Source: Bidens hawaiensis (taxonomy: Eukaryota > Streptophyta > Magnoliopsida > Asterales > Asteraceae). From it: a stretch of 64,000 bases of DNA. Made by a program: the position numbers and the translations under genes. The notes under the pieces were generated by a model. That model was not told the DNA's origin, searched no databases, and worked only from the letters and a program-made list of their open reading frames with translations. Within the stretch, counting starts at the first letter, position 1. Each line of letters starts with the position of its first letter. The stretch is from NCBI GenBank assembly GCA_021521415.1, contig JAIQDT010000673.1, positions 744,001 to 808,000 on the forward strand. Direction: 5' to 3'. Below, piece after piece: positions 44,514 through 55,193 of the stretch.

Positions 44514-46055
44514 ATGGTTAAAGAAACTCCGGTAACCACAACCCCAGCTACTGAGGGGAATACCGGCTACACAGTTTTTACAAACACTACCCCGGTTACC
44601 CAAGCCGGGGCAAGTGAAGTAAATTTTACGAACACTACCCCAGCTGGGGCAAGTGCAGTAAATAATCGCTCACTGGGATTCACCGATACCCAGTTTGAGA
44701 AACGAACAAGACTCCCCCGCCAAACTCTCGATGAAGTTAAGGCATGGGCGGAGGCACGTCAAAAGGAATTCCAAGCTGAGTTGGATGAACGCTTGCGTTC
44801 CGTCCAACAGGCCGACGAATTCGAAGAATACTCGGACGATGACTCGGAGGAATCCGACTCCGACGCGAACCCTCGCCATAGGGCGAAAGAGAAGCGTAAG
44901 GAAACGGACTCCCAACCGAGAAGGCATTTTGGAGAAGCCTTCAAACCAAAAAACACAGGTGGAAGTCCACGTGACTTCTCCAAAACATTCAGACCAAACG
45001 TTGCAAATGCGGGAACGTCCAAATTTGCAAGGGACATTGCGGAAGCTATTGCCCCAAAAAGTGCCAAACAAATGTCCAGCATAGGCACATATGATAGTAT
45101 ATCTGATCCAGACGATCATTTGAACAGGTTCATAGCGGGGGCAACCGTCAGTAGTTTGACGGAACCTACGTGGTGTTACATGTTCCAAATGACGCTTGTT
45201 GGGGCTGCTAGAGCGTGGTTCGATCGTCTACCGGTCAACCACATCTACGACTGGGCAGACTTCCAACAGAAGTTTAGCCAACACTTAAGCCAGCAAAGAA
45301 AGTATACCGAGGAGCAATGGACAATCCTCAAATGCATTCGAGAGGAAGATGAATCTTTGCTAGACTTCATCACTCGCTTCAACTCGAAGAAGCTAAGTCT
45401 AGGCAACATTAGCGAAGATCTTGTTCGCGCTGCTTTCATCCAGGGCGCGAACGACCCGGAGCTCATCCGCCCCTTAACGGGTAAAGATGGCATGCCATCC
45501 ACATGGGATGCCATCATGACAGCAGCTAAACGCTTTGCGGAAACGGAGAAGCAACTGGGTAGAGATCTCCCTCAGAGCACAAACCTCTACACCCAGAAAA
45601 CAAGGGAAGACAACGTCCTTACCGCCCGATTAAACAAAAAGCGAAAGCTAGACATTTGGCAGTCAAGGGTAAACTTTGACACCTCATCCGGCTTGCAACA
45701 TCGGTTAGGCGGAAGGGATAACGTACGGTCGAACCAGAACTCCAGATGGACGCCGCTCACCAAAAGCGTCACCGAGATATTCGCCACTGAGGAGCTCCCA
45801 TGGCCAAAGCCTCCAATAATCCGACATCGTCACAATGCTGATCGGAGCAAATACTGTGACTTTCACAGGACAAAAGGCCACAACACCGAAGAATGCATAG
45901 ACGTAAAGGACATGGTCGAAGCATTTGTCAGAGATGGGACGCTCGCGCACCTCGTGGCGCAACGAACGCTGAGCAGGCTGATGCGTGTAGAACCCCAGCT
46001 GGGGAAAACACGAATAAAAATTCCAGCTTCAATGAGGAGACTACATGCTGCGTAA
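44514..46055 (+). CDS. gag: Intact gag of element D (513 aa)
   Basis: Gag would assemble the cytoplasmic particle and package the element's RNA. Residues 1-60 carry FTNTTP-type repeats. A charged stretch (LDEVKAWAEARQKEFQAEL, then EESDSDANPRHRAK) follows. The Retrotrans_gag core lies at about residues 195-330 (DPDDHLNRF, GAARAWFDRLP, RKYTEEQWTILKCIRE, FIQGANDPELIR). Near the C-terminus a knuckle reads C448-x2-H451-x4-H456-x4-C461, with His in place of the usual second Cys. Element A's gag agrees on this knuckle. The ATG follows the primer site by about 45 bases. The reading ends before any protease, so this is a stand-alone gag. Confidence 0.92.
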   Translation: MVKETPVTTTPATEGNTGYTVFTNTTPVTQAGASEVNFTNTTPAGASAVNNRSLGFTDTQFEKRTRLPRQTLDEVKAWAEARQKEFQAELDERLRSVQQADEFEEYSDDDSEESDSDANPRHRAKEKRKETDSQPRRHFGEAFKPKNTGGSPRDFSKTFRPNVANAGTSKFARDIAEAIAPKSAKQMSSIGTYDSISDPDDHLNRFIAGATVSSLTEPTWCYMFQMTLVGAARAWFDRLPVNHIYDWADFQQKFSQHLSQQRKYTEEQWTILKCIREEDESLLDFITRFNSKKLSLGNISEDLVRAAFIQGANDPELIRPLTGKDGMPSTWDAIMTAAKRFAETEKQLGRDLPQSTNLYTQKTREDNVLTARLNKKRKLDIWQSRVNFDTSSGLQHRLGGRDNVRSNQNSRWTPLTKSVTEIFATEELPWPKPPIIRHRHNADRSKYCDFHRTKGHNTEECIDVKDMVEAFVRDGTLAHLVAQRTLSRLMRVEPQLGKTRIKIPASMRRLHAA

Positions 46056-46229
46056 AGAACGAGATGCCGAACCAGGTGCGTATCGGCTCGATGGCACTCC
46101 CATCCCAGCAACATGAAAGGGAGCTCATTTACACAGTTTGCATGTAAATCAATTCCAAATTTGTAAAGAAAAGGCCAAGAGCCACTTTTAATGGAAATGA
46201 TTCTCCTTAGAACATCGATGCTGATACTT

Positions 46230-47375
46230 TTATGAACTTCCAACACGAATATGCCGGTTTTCACCGCATAATTACGTGAAAAGTCGTTGCATGGGGAAGG
46301 CGGCAAAACCCGCATAAACCCAAAAAACGGCAAACCTTCACGCAGGTCAGTTGAAGGGGAAAAGTTCAGTCATCCCACTAAATGAAAGTGCCGGTCTGTC
46401 CGCATGAATCATGATAGAGGAAACTGAACACTAACCTATTAACAACCGCGCGTCGAACGGTTAATTTATTAAACACTAATATGCCGGTTTTCACCGCATA
46501 ATTACGTGGAAAGTTGTTGCATGGGGAAGGCGGCAAAACCCGCATAAACCCAAAAAACGGCAAACCTTCACGCAGGTCAGTCAAAGGGGAAAAGTTCAGT
46601 CATCCCATTAAATGAAAGTGCCGGTCTATCAGCATGAATCATGAGAGGAAACTGAACACTAACCTATTGACAACTACGCGGCGAACAATTAACTTATTCA
46701 AGAAAATTTCTAATAAAAGGATGAGAAAAACCTACACGCAGGTCAGATATAGGTAAAGTTTAGCCATCCTACTAAGTGCAAGTGACGGTCCTACCCGCAC
46801 AATCACGAAAGAGGAAGCAAAACTTCAACCTATTATCTACCACGTTCAAAGGTTAACTTATCCTAAACACTTAGAAATTCCAAGAAAGGATGAGGAAAAC
46901 CTACACGCAGGTCAGATATAGGTAAAGTTTAGCCATCCTACTAAGTGCAAGTGACGGTCCTACCCGCACAATCACGAAAGAGGAAGCAAAACTTCAACCT
47001 ATTATCTACCACGTTCAAAGGTTAACTTATCCTAAACACTTAGAAATTCCAAGAAAGGATGAGGAAAACCTACACGCAGGTCAGATATAGGTAAAGTTTA
47101 GCCATCCTACTAAGTGCAAGTGACGGTCCTACCCGCACAATCACGAAAGAGGAAGCAAAACTTCAACCTATTATCTACCACGTTCAAAGGTTAACTTATC
47201 CTAAACACTTAGAAATTCCAAGAAAGGATGAGGAAAACCTACACGCAGGTCAGATATAGGTAAAGTTTAGCCATCCTACTAAGTGCAAGTGACGGTCCTA
47301 CCCGCACAATCACGAAAGAGGAAGCAAAACTTCACACCTATTATCTACCACGTTCAAAGGTTAACTTATTCTAAA
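46230..47375. repeat. Tandem repeat arrays between gag and antisense gene (element D)
   Basis: Two units of about 235 bp (46250-46485 and 46486-46700, GGCGGCAAAACCCGCATAAA core) are followed by four units of exactly 169 bp, with GTCAGATATAGGTAAAG starting at about 46742, 46911, 47080 and 47249. The 169-bp units are almost identical, so the expansion is recent. Element A has only two of them. Confidence 0.92.
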
Positions 47376-47584
47376 CACTTGGAAAATTGCTAATTTAAAC
47401 TGAAGTATGCAAGTCATATAACGTTTATAAAGCAAGGAATACAGAGAAAACAGCGGTCTTACCCGCACAAAGATTTATATTTCACAATGACTCATTACAA
47501 GAATGGCCGGGTAACTACCCGCCTAAAAGAAAATAAATCTATACAAGCTAAATCTATCCTAGCAGTGGGAAGGGATCTTCAGGA

Positions 47585-50500
47585 TCAGGCTTCAGGGCCA
47601 CTTCCACTTGGACCAGCACCATCAGTAGAGCGTGGCAGTTCAAGGAAAGCTTTAAGGATAGCTAGCCCATCATCAGCAGCAGCAACTTCGTTTACCTTCT
47701 CCACCACCGGATGCGGGAAGGCGGCGTATTGATTCACTGCTTGGTCGTATACGGCTTCAGTATCTACATCGAATAAAGGGAAGTTGGAAGGCGGGATGCC
47801 TTTCTCAACGAACCCTAGACCAAGCAGGAAGCCGGCCTTTTCCCCATCCTCGTGAGAAGCGTTGAGGGCTGCGCTCATAGCATCGTCATAAGACGTCTCG
47901 GTGAAGACTCGATGCACAACCTACAAAAGAAAATATACAAGTGTCAAAACCTTTTCTATTTACAAAGAAAAGCGTAAAGACATGAAAACATTACCTGAGA
48001 CAACGCTTCTCGAAGAAGCCATTCCTTGGCAACCAGAGCTTCTTGGAGGGCAGCTTGAGCTTCGTTACGGGCGCGTTCGGCTTCACTCTTGTTGAGGTTG
48101 GCAAGCAACACTTCTTTAGCCGCAGCCTCTTCGACGCTCTTTAGCTTCCGCTCAGTATGGTCAAGCACCCCCCTCTGGTCCAAGATCTCCTGGAGCTTTT
48201 TGGCGTCTTCCATCGCCAAGGCATCATGAGCCTGCTGGAGAGCCTCTAATTTGGCTTTAAGCTCTTCATTCTCCACTCGTAGAGGCTCAGCAACAGCTTC
48301 AGCCTTGGTGGCCCTCTCGGTTGCGTTCCTCGCAGTTTCCTTAGCCAGCCGAAGCTGTTCATTAACAGCTTGGGCAGCCTTGGAACGGGCCTCGAGTCGA
48401 GCCTGAACTTCAACCTCGAGGGCCTTGAAGGCCTTCTCCTTTTCCGCAGCCACTGCGGAAAGCCTTTGGTTCTCCTCCCGGACAGCCCACGCCTGAGCCA
48501 CTTCTTTAAGGCGAGCTGCTTTTAACTTGTCGTTTTCACGACAAAGCAGCTCGACGCGCGGTTGCATCCGGGCTAGGAGAACCCGAAGCTCATTGGTTAG
48601 CCTACCCTCCTGGTAGCTAGCCATAGCTTCCCCCAACGCACCACTGGGAGCAGCGTGACAAGCCCATTCCACGCACTCCACAGGGGTGCGAAGGGTTGTT
48701 CCTCGGCGAATGTTCCAACGTGGAACATACACTTCATTGGAATCCGACACTGCAAAAAACATAAAGCAGTTAGGAAAAGATGATATAAAAATAAAAAATA
48801 TATATATATATATATATATGAAAAGGGCCAAAAGAACCCTACGCACCTGTAGGGTCAATAACAGGCCGATAGCCGCCGAACCCATCACCTGAACCCAAGG
48901 GAAATCCATCCAAGAGGTCAGGCAGATGGGAAGGTGGCAGGGATTGGCGTGAAACCCCATGCGTACCTGATGGATCGGCCGTCGTTGCCGATGACGGGGG
49001 CATGGTAGCAGCCGCCGCGGTCGCCGCCGCGGAATCCGCAGCAAAAGTAACCGCCGGCTCGGTGAAAGATGCCGTAAAAATGGCACTCACAGCCGGCGGT
49101 GACGTCATCTCGGCAGGAACAGTCGGCTCAAAGGAGTGAGCAACTGAACCAGCGGAAGCAGGCGCAGGCGCCTGGGTCGTCGCCTCAGGTAGGCTGACCA
49201 AGCCTACCGTCATTGGCTGAGAGGTACTCCTCTGCGCTCCACCCTGGAATGCGTCAACATCCACGCCTGCGTAAAGAAGATAAGTGTTAAACGATATTAA
49301 ACTATGAAAAAAGATAAAGGAAGTCTGTACTTACGGGTTTTCTTGAGCCTAAAGGTACGGAGAGGCGGGGACGAACCCGATGGAGCCGGCCTCTTTGCGC
49401 CGGTTACCGTCGTCTTCTTGGGCTCTCCGGAGGTGACAGTCGCAGCCTCCGGAGCGGTGGTCTTATCACCACCGGGATTCCCCGCCACCTCTTCGCTCTC
49501 GGTCTCCGAATCAGACCGAGGCACCGGATCGGCAGTGGAGACCACCTTCTCCTTCCACTTCCCACCGGCAGCCTTCTTCTTCCGCACCAACGTAGGACCA
49601 TCTGCGGATTCCTCATCAGAACATACGATTAGAAGAATTCCAGCAGAGGTTTCAACATTGAGGGGTCGAGGGTTGAATAGCTCCTTACCTGGCCGCCTGG
49701 CGCTCAGGATCTCGTGGCCTAGCGGGTAGACCTCCACGAACCGATCCGCTGTTTGTTCTAGGATGGGCAGCTCGTTCTCGTCTAGAGCGCGAGTACCCAT
49801 CCGAGCGGGACCGTCAGCCTCTCGCGGGTTCAGGAGCGACTGCAAGTCGTTCCCCTCTGAAATAAACAGGAAAAAAGTTAGAAGAAATTCAGAATCAACA
49901 ATAAGAAACAAAGCATACCGTAAGGAACAGAGTTCGAACCGTATTCAAGGACGATTGGGACCTTTTGCGCATCCGCCTCCTTCCACACCCGGCTCATCCC
50001 CAGCATCACCATCCCGGACTCCGCAAACCGGTAAACCGGAGATTGGACTCGGGAAATCTTCGTAAACCATTCCGCCTCCTCATAGTTGGAGGCGTGAAGG
50101 CTAGGAAGTACTTGCCCGTTCTTGAATTTCATGGCAAGGGGGATGGCGCGAGCGGATATGAAGAAGAACTCCCGCTTCCACGCGCGAAGACTGCGCTCGG
50201 TGGCGCAAATCTTCAAACCCTTAATCCGGGTTATCAACGTATACCACCCCTGGATGCACCTCCAAGTGTAGAAGGTCATCAGGCGGTCAACATAGGGCTC
50301 AATGCCCAGAATCCGGCACACCCACTCGAAGTGGCGAATCTTGGCGATCGCCATGGGGTGCAACTCGGTCAAATGAACACCGTGCCTCTCAAGGACACGG
50401 TAAACAAACTTTGTCAGTGGGAACCTAAGATTCCCATAGACAAAGGATGCAGCATACACCCCGATCTTGCCTCTGGGGGCATCGTACACCGTCTGGTGGG

Positions 50501-50639
50501 GTTCAGGAAACTCAGGCTCGAGAGACTCGAGCATGAACTTCCTGACGACGTACTGGTACAGATCGACAGGCAGAGCACACTGGCACTCCCCAGCAGTACT
50601 ATTGTCATCGGCTGTAGATTCAAGATCACGAGACGACAT
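47585..50639 (-). CDS. Intact five-exon antisense gene of element D (PF04195-like, coiled coil)
   Basis: Exons by GT-AG sites: 50639-49919, 49856-49335, 49266-48847, 48749-47995 and 47920-47585. The lengths sum to 2754 nt, every junction keeps frame, and the product is 917 aa. Exon 1 (residues 1-240) is PF04195-like: GKIGVYAASFVYGNLRFPL, RVLERHGVHL, HPMAIAKIRHFEWVC. Exon 2 is acidic/Ser-rich and ends in basic RTFRLKKTRK. Exon 3 is Pro/Ala/Ser-rich. Exon 4 (about 555-806) begins VYVPRWNIRRGTTL and forms a long coiled coil. Exon 5 is a conserved roughly 110-residue C-terminus (HRVFTETSYDDAMSAAL). It is homologous in order and key blocks to the element C gene. Molecular function is unknown. The coiled coil and basic patch suggest a self-associating, perhaps nuclear protein (inference). 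Confidence 0.85.
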
Positions 50640-50761
50640 CTTGCAAAGGAAAGAAGAAAGCGATTTCGAGAGAATGCTTGCCTGAAAAGGGGAGTATTCG
50701 CCGGAAATCGCTTAAAAGATGAGAAAAGTGAAAGGTGTAAATTACAAAGAACCCTCTCCCC

Positions 50762-50770
50762 CTTTATATA
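50762..50770 (-). promoter_or_regulatory. TATA box of the antisense gene in element D
   Basis: TATATAAAG on the minus strand, about 123 bp before the ATG. ACACGTGGC at 50838-50846 lies about 68 bp upstream, the same as in element A. Confidence 0.7.
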
Positions 50771-51115
50771 CTAATCGCAATTAATGCGATGAATTTAATG
50801 CGGAGGAGAGAGAAATCGAAGGTGCAATGAAACTATGACACGTGGCAAAAAGCAAGCTGGCAACAGCTGTTGACAGGACGCATACCATTAATTTCGCGGC
50901 CACGCGCCAGAAAAATCGCGCCCACGCGCCTGAAAAAGCGTCTGGAATGACCATGTACTGTCACGTCACCATAACTTCCTGCACGTCCTGACACAGTCAG
51001 AAGAAACCGTCGCACGACGTTTCAGAGGTTTTGACTGTTCTTATCCTTTCACTAACTCTTAGAATTTCAAAATTCAAAATTCAAAAAGATTCAAAAGTAA
51101 GCGGGAAAATACCCC

Positions 51116-51600
51116 TTACCTTGGCAACCAAGTAACCGTAAGACGGATGCGGGTACAGTGTTAAGGCAAAACCCTTCACATACCTAGCACCCGCAGGGAA
51201 TTGAAGCCAAGAATAACTTGGCAACCAAGTAACCGTAAGACGGATGCGGGTACAGTGTTAAGGCAAAACCCTTCACATACCTAGCACCCGCAGGGAATTG
51301 AAGCCAAGAATAACTTGGCAACCAAGTAACCGTAAGACGGATGCGGGTACAGTGTTAAGGCAAAACCCTTCACATACCTAGCACCCGCAGGGAATTGAAG
51401 CCAAGTATACCTCGGCAACCAAGTAACTGTAAGACGGCTGCGGGTACAGTGTTAAGGCAAAACCCTTCACATACCTAGCACCCGCAGGGAATTGACGCCA
51501 GGAATACCTTGGAAGTAAAGTAACCGTAAGACGAGCGCGGGTACAGTGTTAAGGCAAAACCCTTCACATACCTAGCGCTCCGCTGGGAATTGAAACCAAG
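51116..51600. repeat. Five-copy 97-bp tandem repeat before the 3' LTR (element D)
   Basis: Units start near 51120, 51217, 51314, 51410 and 51506, each with GTACAGTGTTAAGGCAAAAC and ACCCGCAGGGAATTGA (the last unit varies). The first three are nearly identical. Confidence 0.9.
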
Positions 51601-51973
51601 AAGGATCTTCTGGGCAATGCTAGCGGAAACGGAAATAACATCCCCGCATAGCGGGAACGTCGAGAACTACGTTGTTTGAAGCTCCAGGATGGAATTGGTG
51701 GTTTTAACATAATTGATCACTATGTTCAAAACTACCAAAACCTCATGGAGAATCCACACAAGTGGGACTCAACGCTCCTGACTTGCGAGGAGGTTACAGA
51801 CCTACCCGCATCATACCCAAAGATCAAGCAGGAAACTCGGGAATTTCTGCAAGTGACAAGGACTTCCGCGGGAAGAATCCACATGGAAAACCTTAAAAAA
51901 CCCTTTTCAAAACCTTTTGCTTAAGTCCAAAAGTTCACCTCACTTTATTAAACACTCATGAGAAGAACATTGG
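51601..51973. other. Conserved non-coding leader to the 3' LTR (element D)
   Basis: Similar to 15156-15529 of element A. No coding signal accepted. Confidence 0.5.
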
Positions 51974-51984
51974 ACTGGGGGGAC
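51974..51984 (+). other. Polypurine tract of element D
   Basis: ACTGGGGGGAC directly precedes the 3' LTR. Confidence 0.78.
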
Positions 51985-51985
51985 T

Positions 51986-52960
51986 TGAAGAGGTAGGTCC
52001 CAGCAGAGCCCGGTTGGACCCGCAAGACTCACCTTGGAGAGACGTCTGCGCAGAAACCAACTGGATCCGCAGGACCAACCATGCTCAGAGACGTGACGTC
52101 CTTACGCGCAGTACGCAAGTTGTTCCCGCAGGAAATGCCTCCCAATGGTGAAGGACTCCTCCTGTTCCCGCAGCCTCGGATACAAGCCATCAGGGAAGGC
52201 CACCCGCGCAGCAAGGCTACACGCACAAGGCACTTAGCTCTTAATCACTCAGTGTCACCTGAAGGAATGAGCAACGCCGAGAACAATACCGCACAGTGGC
52301 GGGAGGGGGAATACTCCCGCCTAAATAAGCCAGTCCGTACGATACAGGAAGATCTTCTGTACTGTACCTGACGAGGTATGGGCAAAAGATCTGACTAAAG
52401 ATACGACAGCTTATTGACAACAGTATGGCGAGCAGCATGCTCCTGTACTGTATGTCACTATTAGCCGCTGCCTACTCACCAACTACTGCCATACCACGTG
52501 CATAGCCGGCAGTTGGTGGAAAAGGAATGGTACACAGCAGGCCTGGTCACTATCAGCCGCTGCCTACCCATCAACTACCAGCAGGGCACGTGCGTAAGCC
52601 ACTGTTGGTTGAACAGGAATACTATTCAGCCGGCCACACCTCCTTGGAAACCTACCTTCGGCTATAAATACCACAAATGGTATGACCATCATATCTGATC
52701 ATATTATCATCATATTATACCTGATATCTGCTCTAGCAATCTCTTAATATACTTTTATATTTAAAGAGGAATCTAGTCTGATTCTCACGCCGGAGGGTGG
52801 TCACAAGGAGGAACCCCCCCTTCTCAGTGACAAGCTCACGGTGTCTGTTTTGCAGGTTATCAGAAGAACCATCTTTGCCGGGTCTAACCCCTCGTGGGAA
52901 ACATCTATCTAACCCCCATGTTACCCGTAATCTGCCAGGGGACCGGTTAGTGTTTCTTCA
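51986..52960 (+). repeat. 3' LTR of element D (975 bp)
   Basis: Same length as the 5' LTR. About 15 substitutions and no net length change by eye. Confidence 0.95.
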
Positions 52961-52965
52961 AATGC

Positions 52966-53719
52966 ATACTTTTATGAAACACACACACATACATATGTTA
53001 TTGTTAACTTCTACCCAATACTTTGCAAATCATGTGCGACCAAAAAGCAGCCCAAAGATTCCCCAAAGGTGAAGTGCCATTAGAGATTTAAAGGGTAATG
53101 CGGAGATTCATTGAGTTGAATTAGTCTATGAGGAGATTCAAACTCGTATTAAGATTTAAGATAGAAGTTTTTTGTCAAAAGGTTGGGTTGGTGTAAAAAT
53201 TTTTTTATGGGTTTGATTGTTTTTTTAGGGGTTTGACTTTGTGAAGTTGGACTGATAATTCATAAAGCAATATGGACCGGGAATAGGAATAATGTTAGAA
53301 AGGAGCACAGGATATCTGATTATGTCCACTTAATCTTTAATATCTACGATCTTTTGTTGCAGGATGAACATACAACCTTTATCACAAGCACTTATCCTTC
53401 TTCTTAAAATGCTCTTTAGTCCTTCTGATAATTTAAGGTATTCTTCTGATCTGTTTAATTTGATAATTAGTTTATGGTTATTTTGATTGTCATCTGCAGA
53501 TGTGTTGCGTCTATATTTCTTTTCATAGCTAATTGACTTATTTTACTTCGCTTTTGTTGTGGAGTAGGAACATTGCAGTGGTGCTTGCTAACGTTGAGGG
53601 TACTGGATTATGGCTCCAATAGAGGAACTTAAAAAATTTGTTTGACATTTGTTGTTTTCCCTAAGATCATCATATGCCTCAAAAAATTATGGTAGTTTTT
53701 GTATACTTATTTTATAATA
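52966..53719. other. Intergenic DNA, no gene accepted
   Basis: Contains splice-acceptor-like TTGTTGCAG stretches near 53360, but no exon that I can tie to a protein family. Confidence 0.35.
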
Positions 53720-53750
53720 CTAGGTTATTGACCCGTGTACGACACGGGTA
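53720..53750 (-). mobile_element. Helitron 3' terminus, minus strand
   Basis: On the minus strand the sequence reads CCCGTGTCGTACACGGG (hairpin), a short spacer, then CTAG ending at 53720 before a T. This matches the Helitron 3' end pattern. The element would extend rightwards, but I could not identify its 5' TC terminus. Confidence 0.6.
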
Positions 53751-54851
53751 GAAATATAGAAATCGTCTAATAAACACATGTAATTTCAAATGACAACATA
53801 ATTTTTAATATGTTTGTTATGACGGCAACATGATATCTAGTTGTAAATAATAATCGCAAGAAAAAAAGTTATATTTTTGTTTCTTAAAGTTTAGTTATTG
53901 GAAATCAAGAGCGCCTCGAAATTTTATATTTTGCAAGAATGAACTTTCATAAACAATTTATAGAAACACAATATAATTTTATAACATACTATAATTCTAC
54001 AACATGAAAAGAGAAAAAAAAAAGAGAAGACTCAAAATTTAAATGCTTCTCTGAACTTGATACTAAACTATTGAGACCGTAATTAAACTTTGCAGATGGA
54101 TGAAATCAAGCTACCAAAGTACACGTAATTAAGAAAAATACAAAAAAAAATACAATATTAAACTTACTGCGATTGCCAATTATTTTGAATCGGTAACATC
54201 AATTATTCTAGTTACAGTCTCACAGTTAGTTCGATTTTGTTGAGATCCGGTATGCCCTTTGGCCTGCATAGTTTAAGCCACCATTCTTCACTCTATTGAT
54301 ATTTGTCTTTTTTTTTACCTTGCGAATTTGTCTAGTGTCTTAAACCAATCTTTCAAGCCACTATACCATTCATCTAGCGTGCAACCACGATCCCCCGTAA
54401 TCATCGTTTGTACTATTAAACAGGCCAACCACAACCCCCATTATAGGTGTTCTATGATACTGTCAAAACACAAAATAACATTAACTTTCATGCAACGTTA
54501 TCATATAAACACATCATGTTTAATTTACTGTATACGAATTGACAAAAGATCCATCTGTATGAATAAACTTATCTATTGAATATGCTAATAAGTCTTCAAC
54601 TGGTCTATGTGAAACAGCACCTCCAAACATAGTTAACCTAAGCCGTTAACTTATTTTAACATAAATCGACCAAATAAAAATAAATAAAAACAAAACTGAA
54701 TATTTTATTACCATATTTTCCGAGCTCCGAGCCACATCTTCGGTTAAAAATTTAGCCACACTAAATACAAACACCGCATGACTTGTTGTGTGCTTTTGGT
54801 CTTGACATCAACACCGGACTACTTTGGATTCTACAAATTATCAAAGAATCA
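53751..54851. other. AT-rich DNA, possibly Helitron interior
   Basis: No gene recognised. The open frame at 54328-54579 has no motif. Confidence 0.3.
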
Positions 54852-54866
54852 CCCCCCCCCCCCCCC
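54852..54866. repeat. C homopolymer (15)
   Basis: Uninterrupted run of C. Confidence 0.95.
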
Positions 54867-54893
54867 ATAAAATAGGATAAAACAACTATTTAA

Positions 54894-54962
54894 AGGTAGT
54901 GTTTGGGATTGTGTTTTACAATACATTCGATAATTCGCAATACCAACTCCCAAACACCCCCT
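54894..54962. repeat. Short fold-back
   Basis: GTGTTTGGGATT at the left is inverted as CAACTCCCAAACACCCCC at the right, about 67 bp in all. Confidence 0.5.
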
Positions 54963-55006
54963 GATTACTCATTTTTTAAATTTAAAAAAAAATATTAATG
55001 GTGTTA

Positions 55007-55193
55007 TTTAGGAGTGTTTGGGATTGCTTATTTTTACCAACTTATAACTTATTAACTTTTTTGAAAAGTAATAAGATGTTTGAGATTGCTTATATTGTGA
55101 GAGAAAAAGTTTCATAAGTTACACTTTTGTAACTTATTAAGTTAATGATAAGTTATAAGGAGGTAAAATAAGGAATTCCAAACACCCCTTTAA
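55007..55193. mobile_element. Fold-back MITE
   Basis: GGAGTGTTTGGGATTGCTTA at the left and AATTCCAAACACCCC at the right are inverted, with inner pairing through AACTTATAACTTATTAAC. The outer sequence resembles the fold-back at 54894. Confidence 0.6.

Larger units (their letters stand above)
43477..52960 (+). mobile_element. Element D: complete family-1 LTR retrotransposon, TSD AATGC
   Basis: 5' LTR 43477-44451, primer site, intact gag, repeat array, intact five-exon antisense gene, second repeat array, polypurine tract, and 3' LTR 51986-52960. Perfect AATGC duplications (43472-43476 and 52961-52965) show a normal insertion. By eye the two 975-bp LTRs differ at about 15 sites, a young age. 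No protease, RT, RNase H or integrase is present, so it needs enzymes in trans, as TR-GAG-type elements do. Confidence 0.95.

Noticed and set aside
53340..53640. Exon-like stretches with TTGTTGCAG acceptors near 53360
   Set aside because: No conserved protein segment could be read across them, so no gene or captured exon is claimed.
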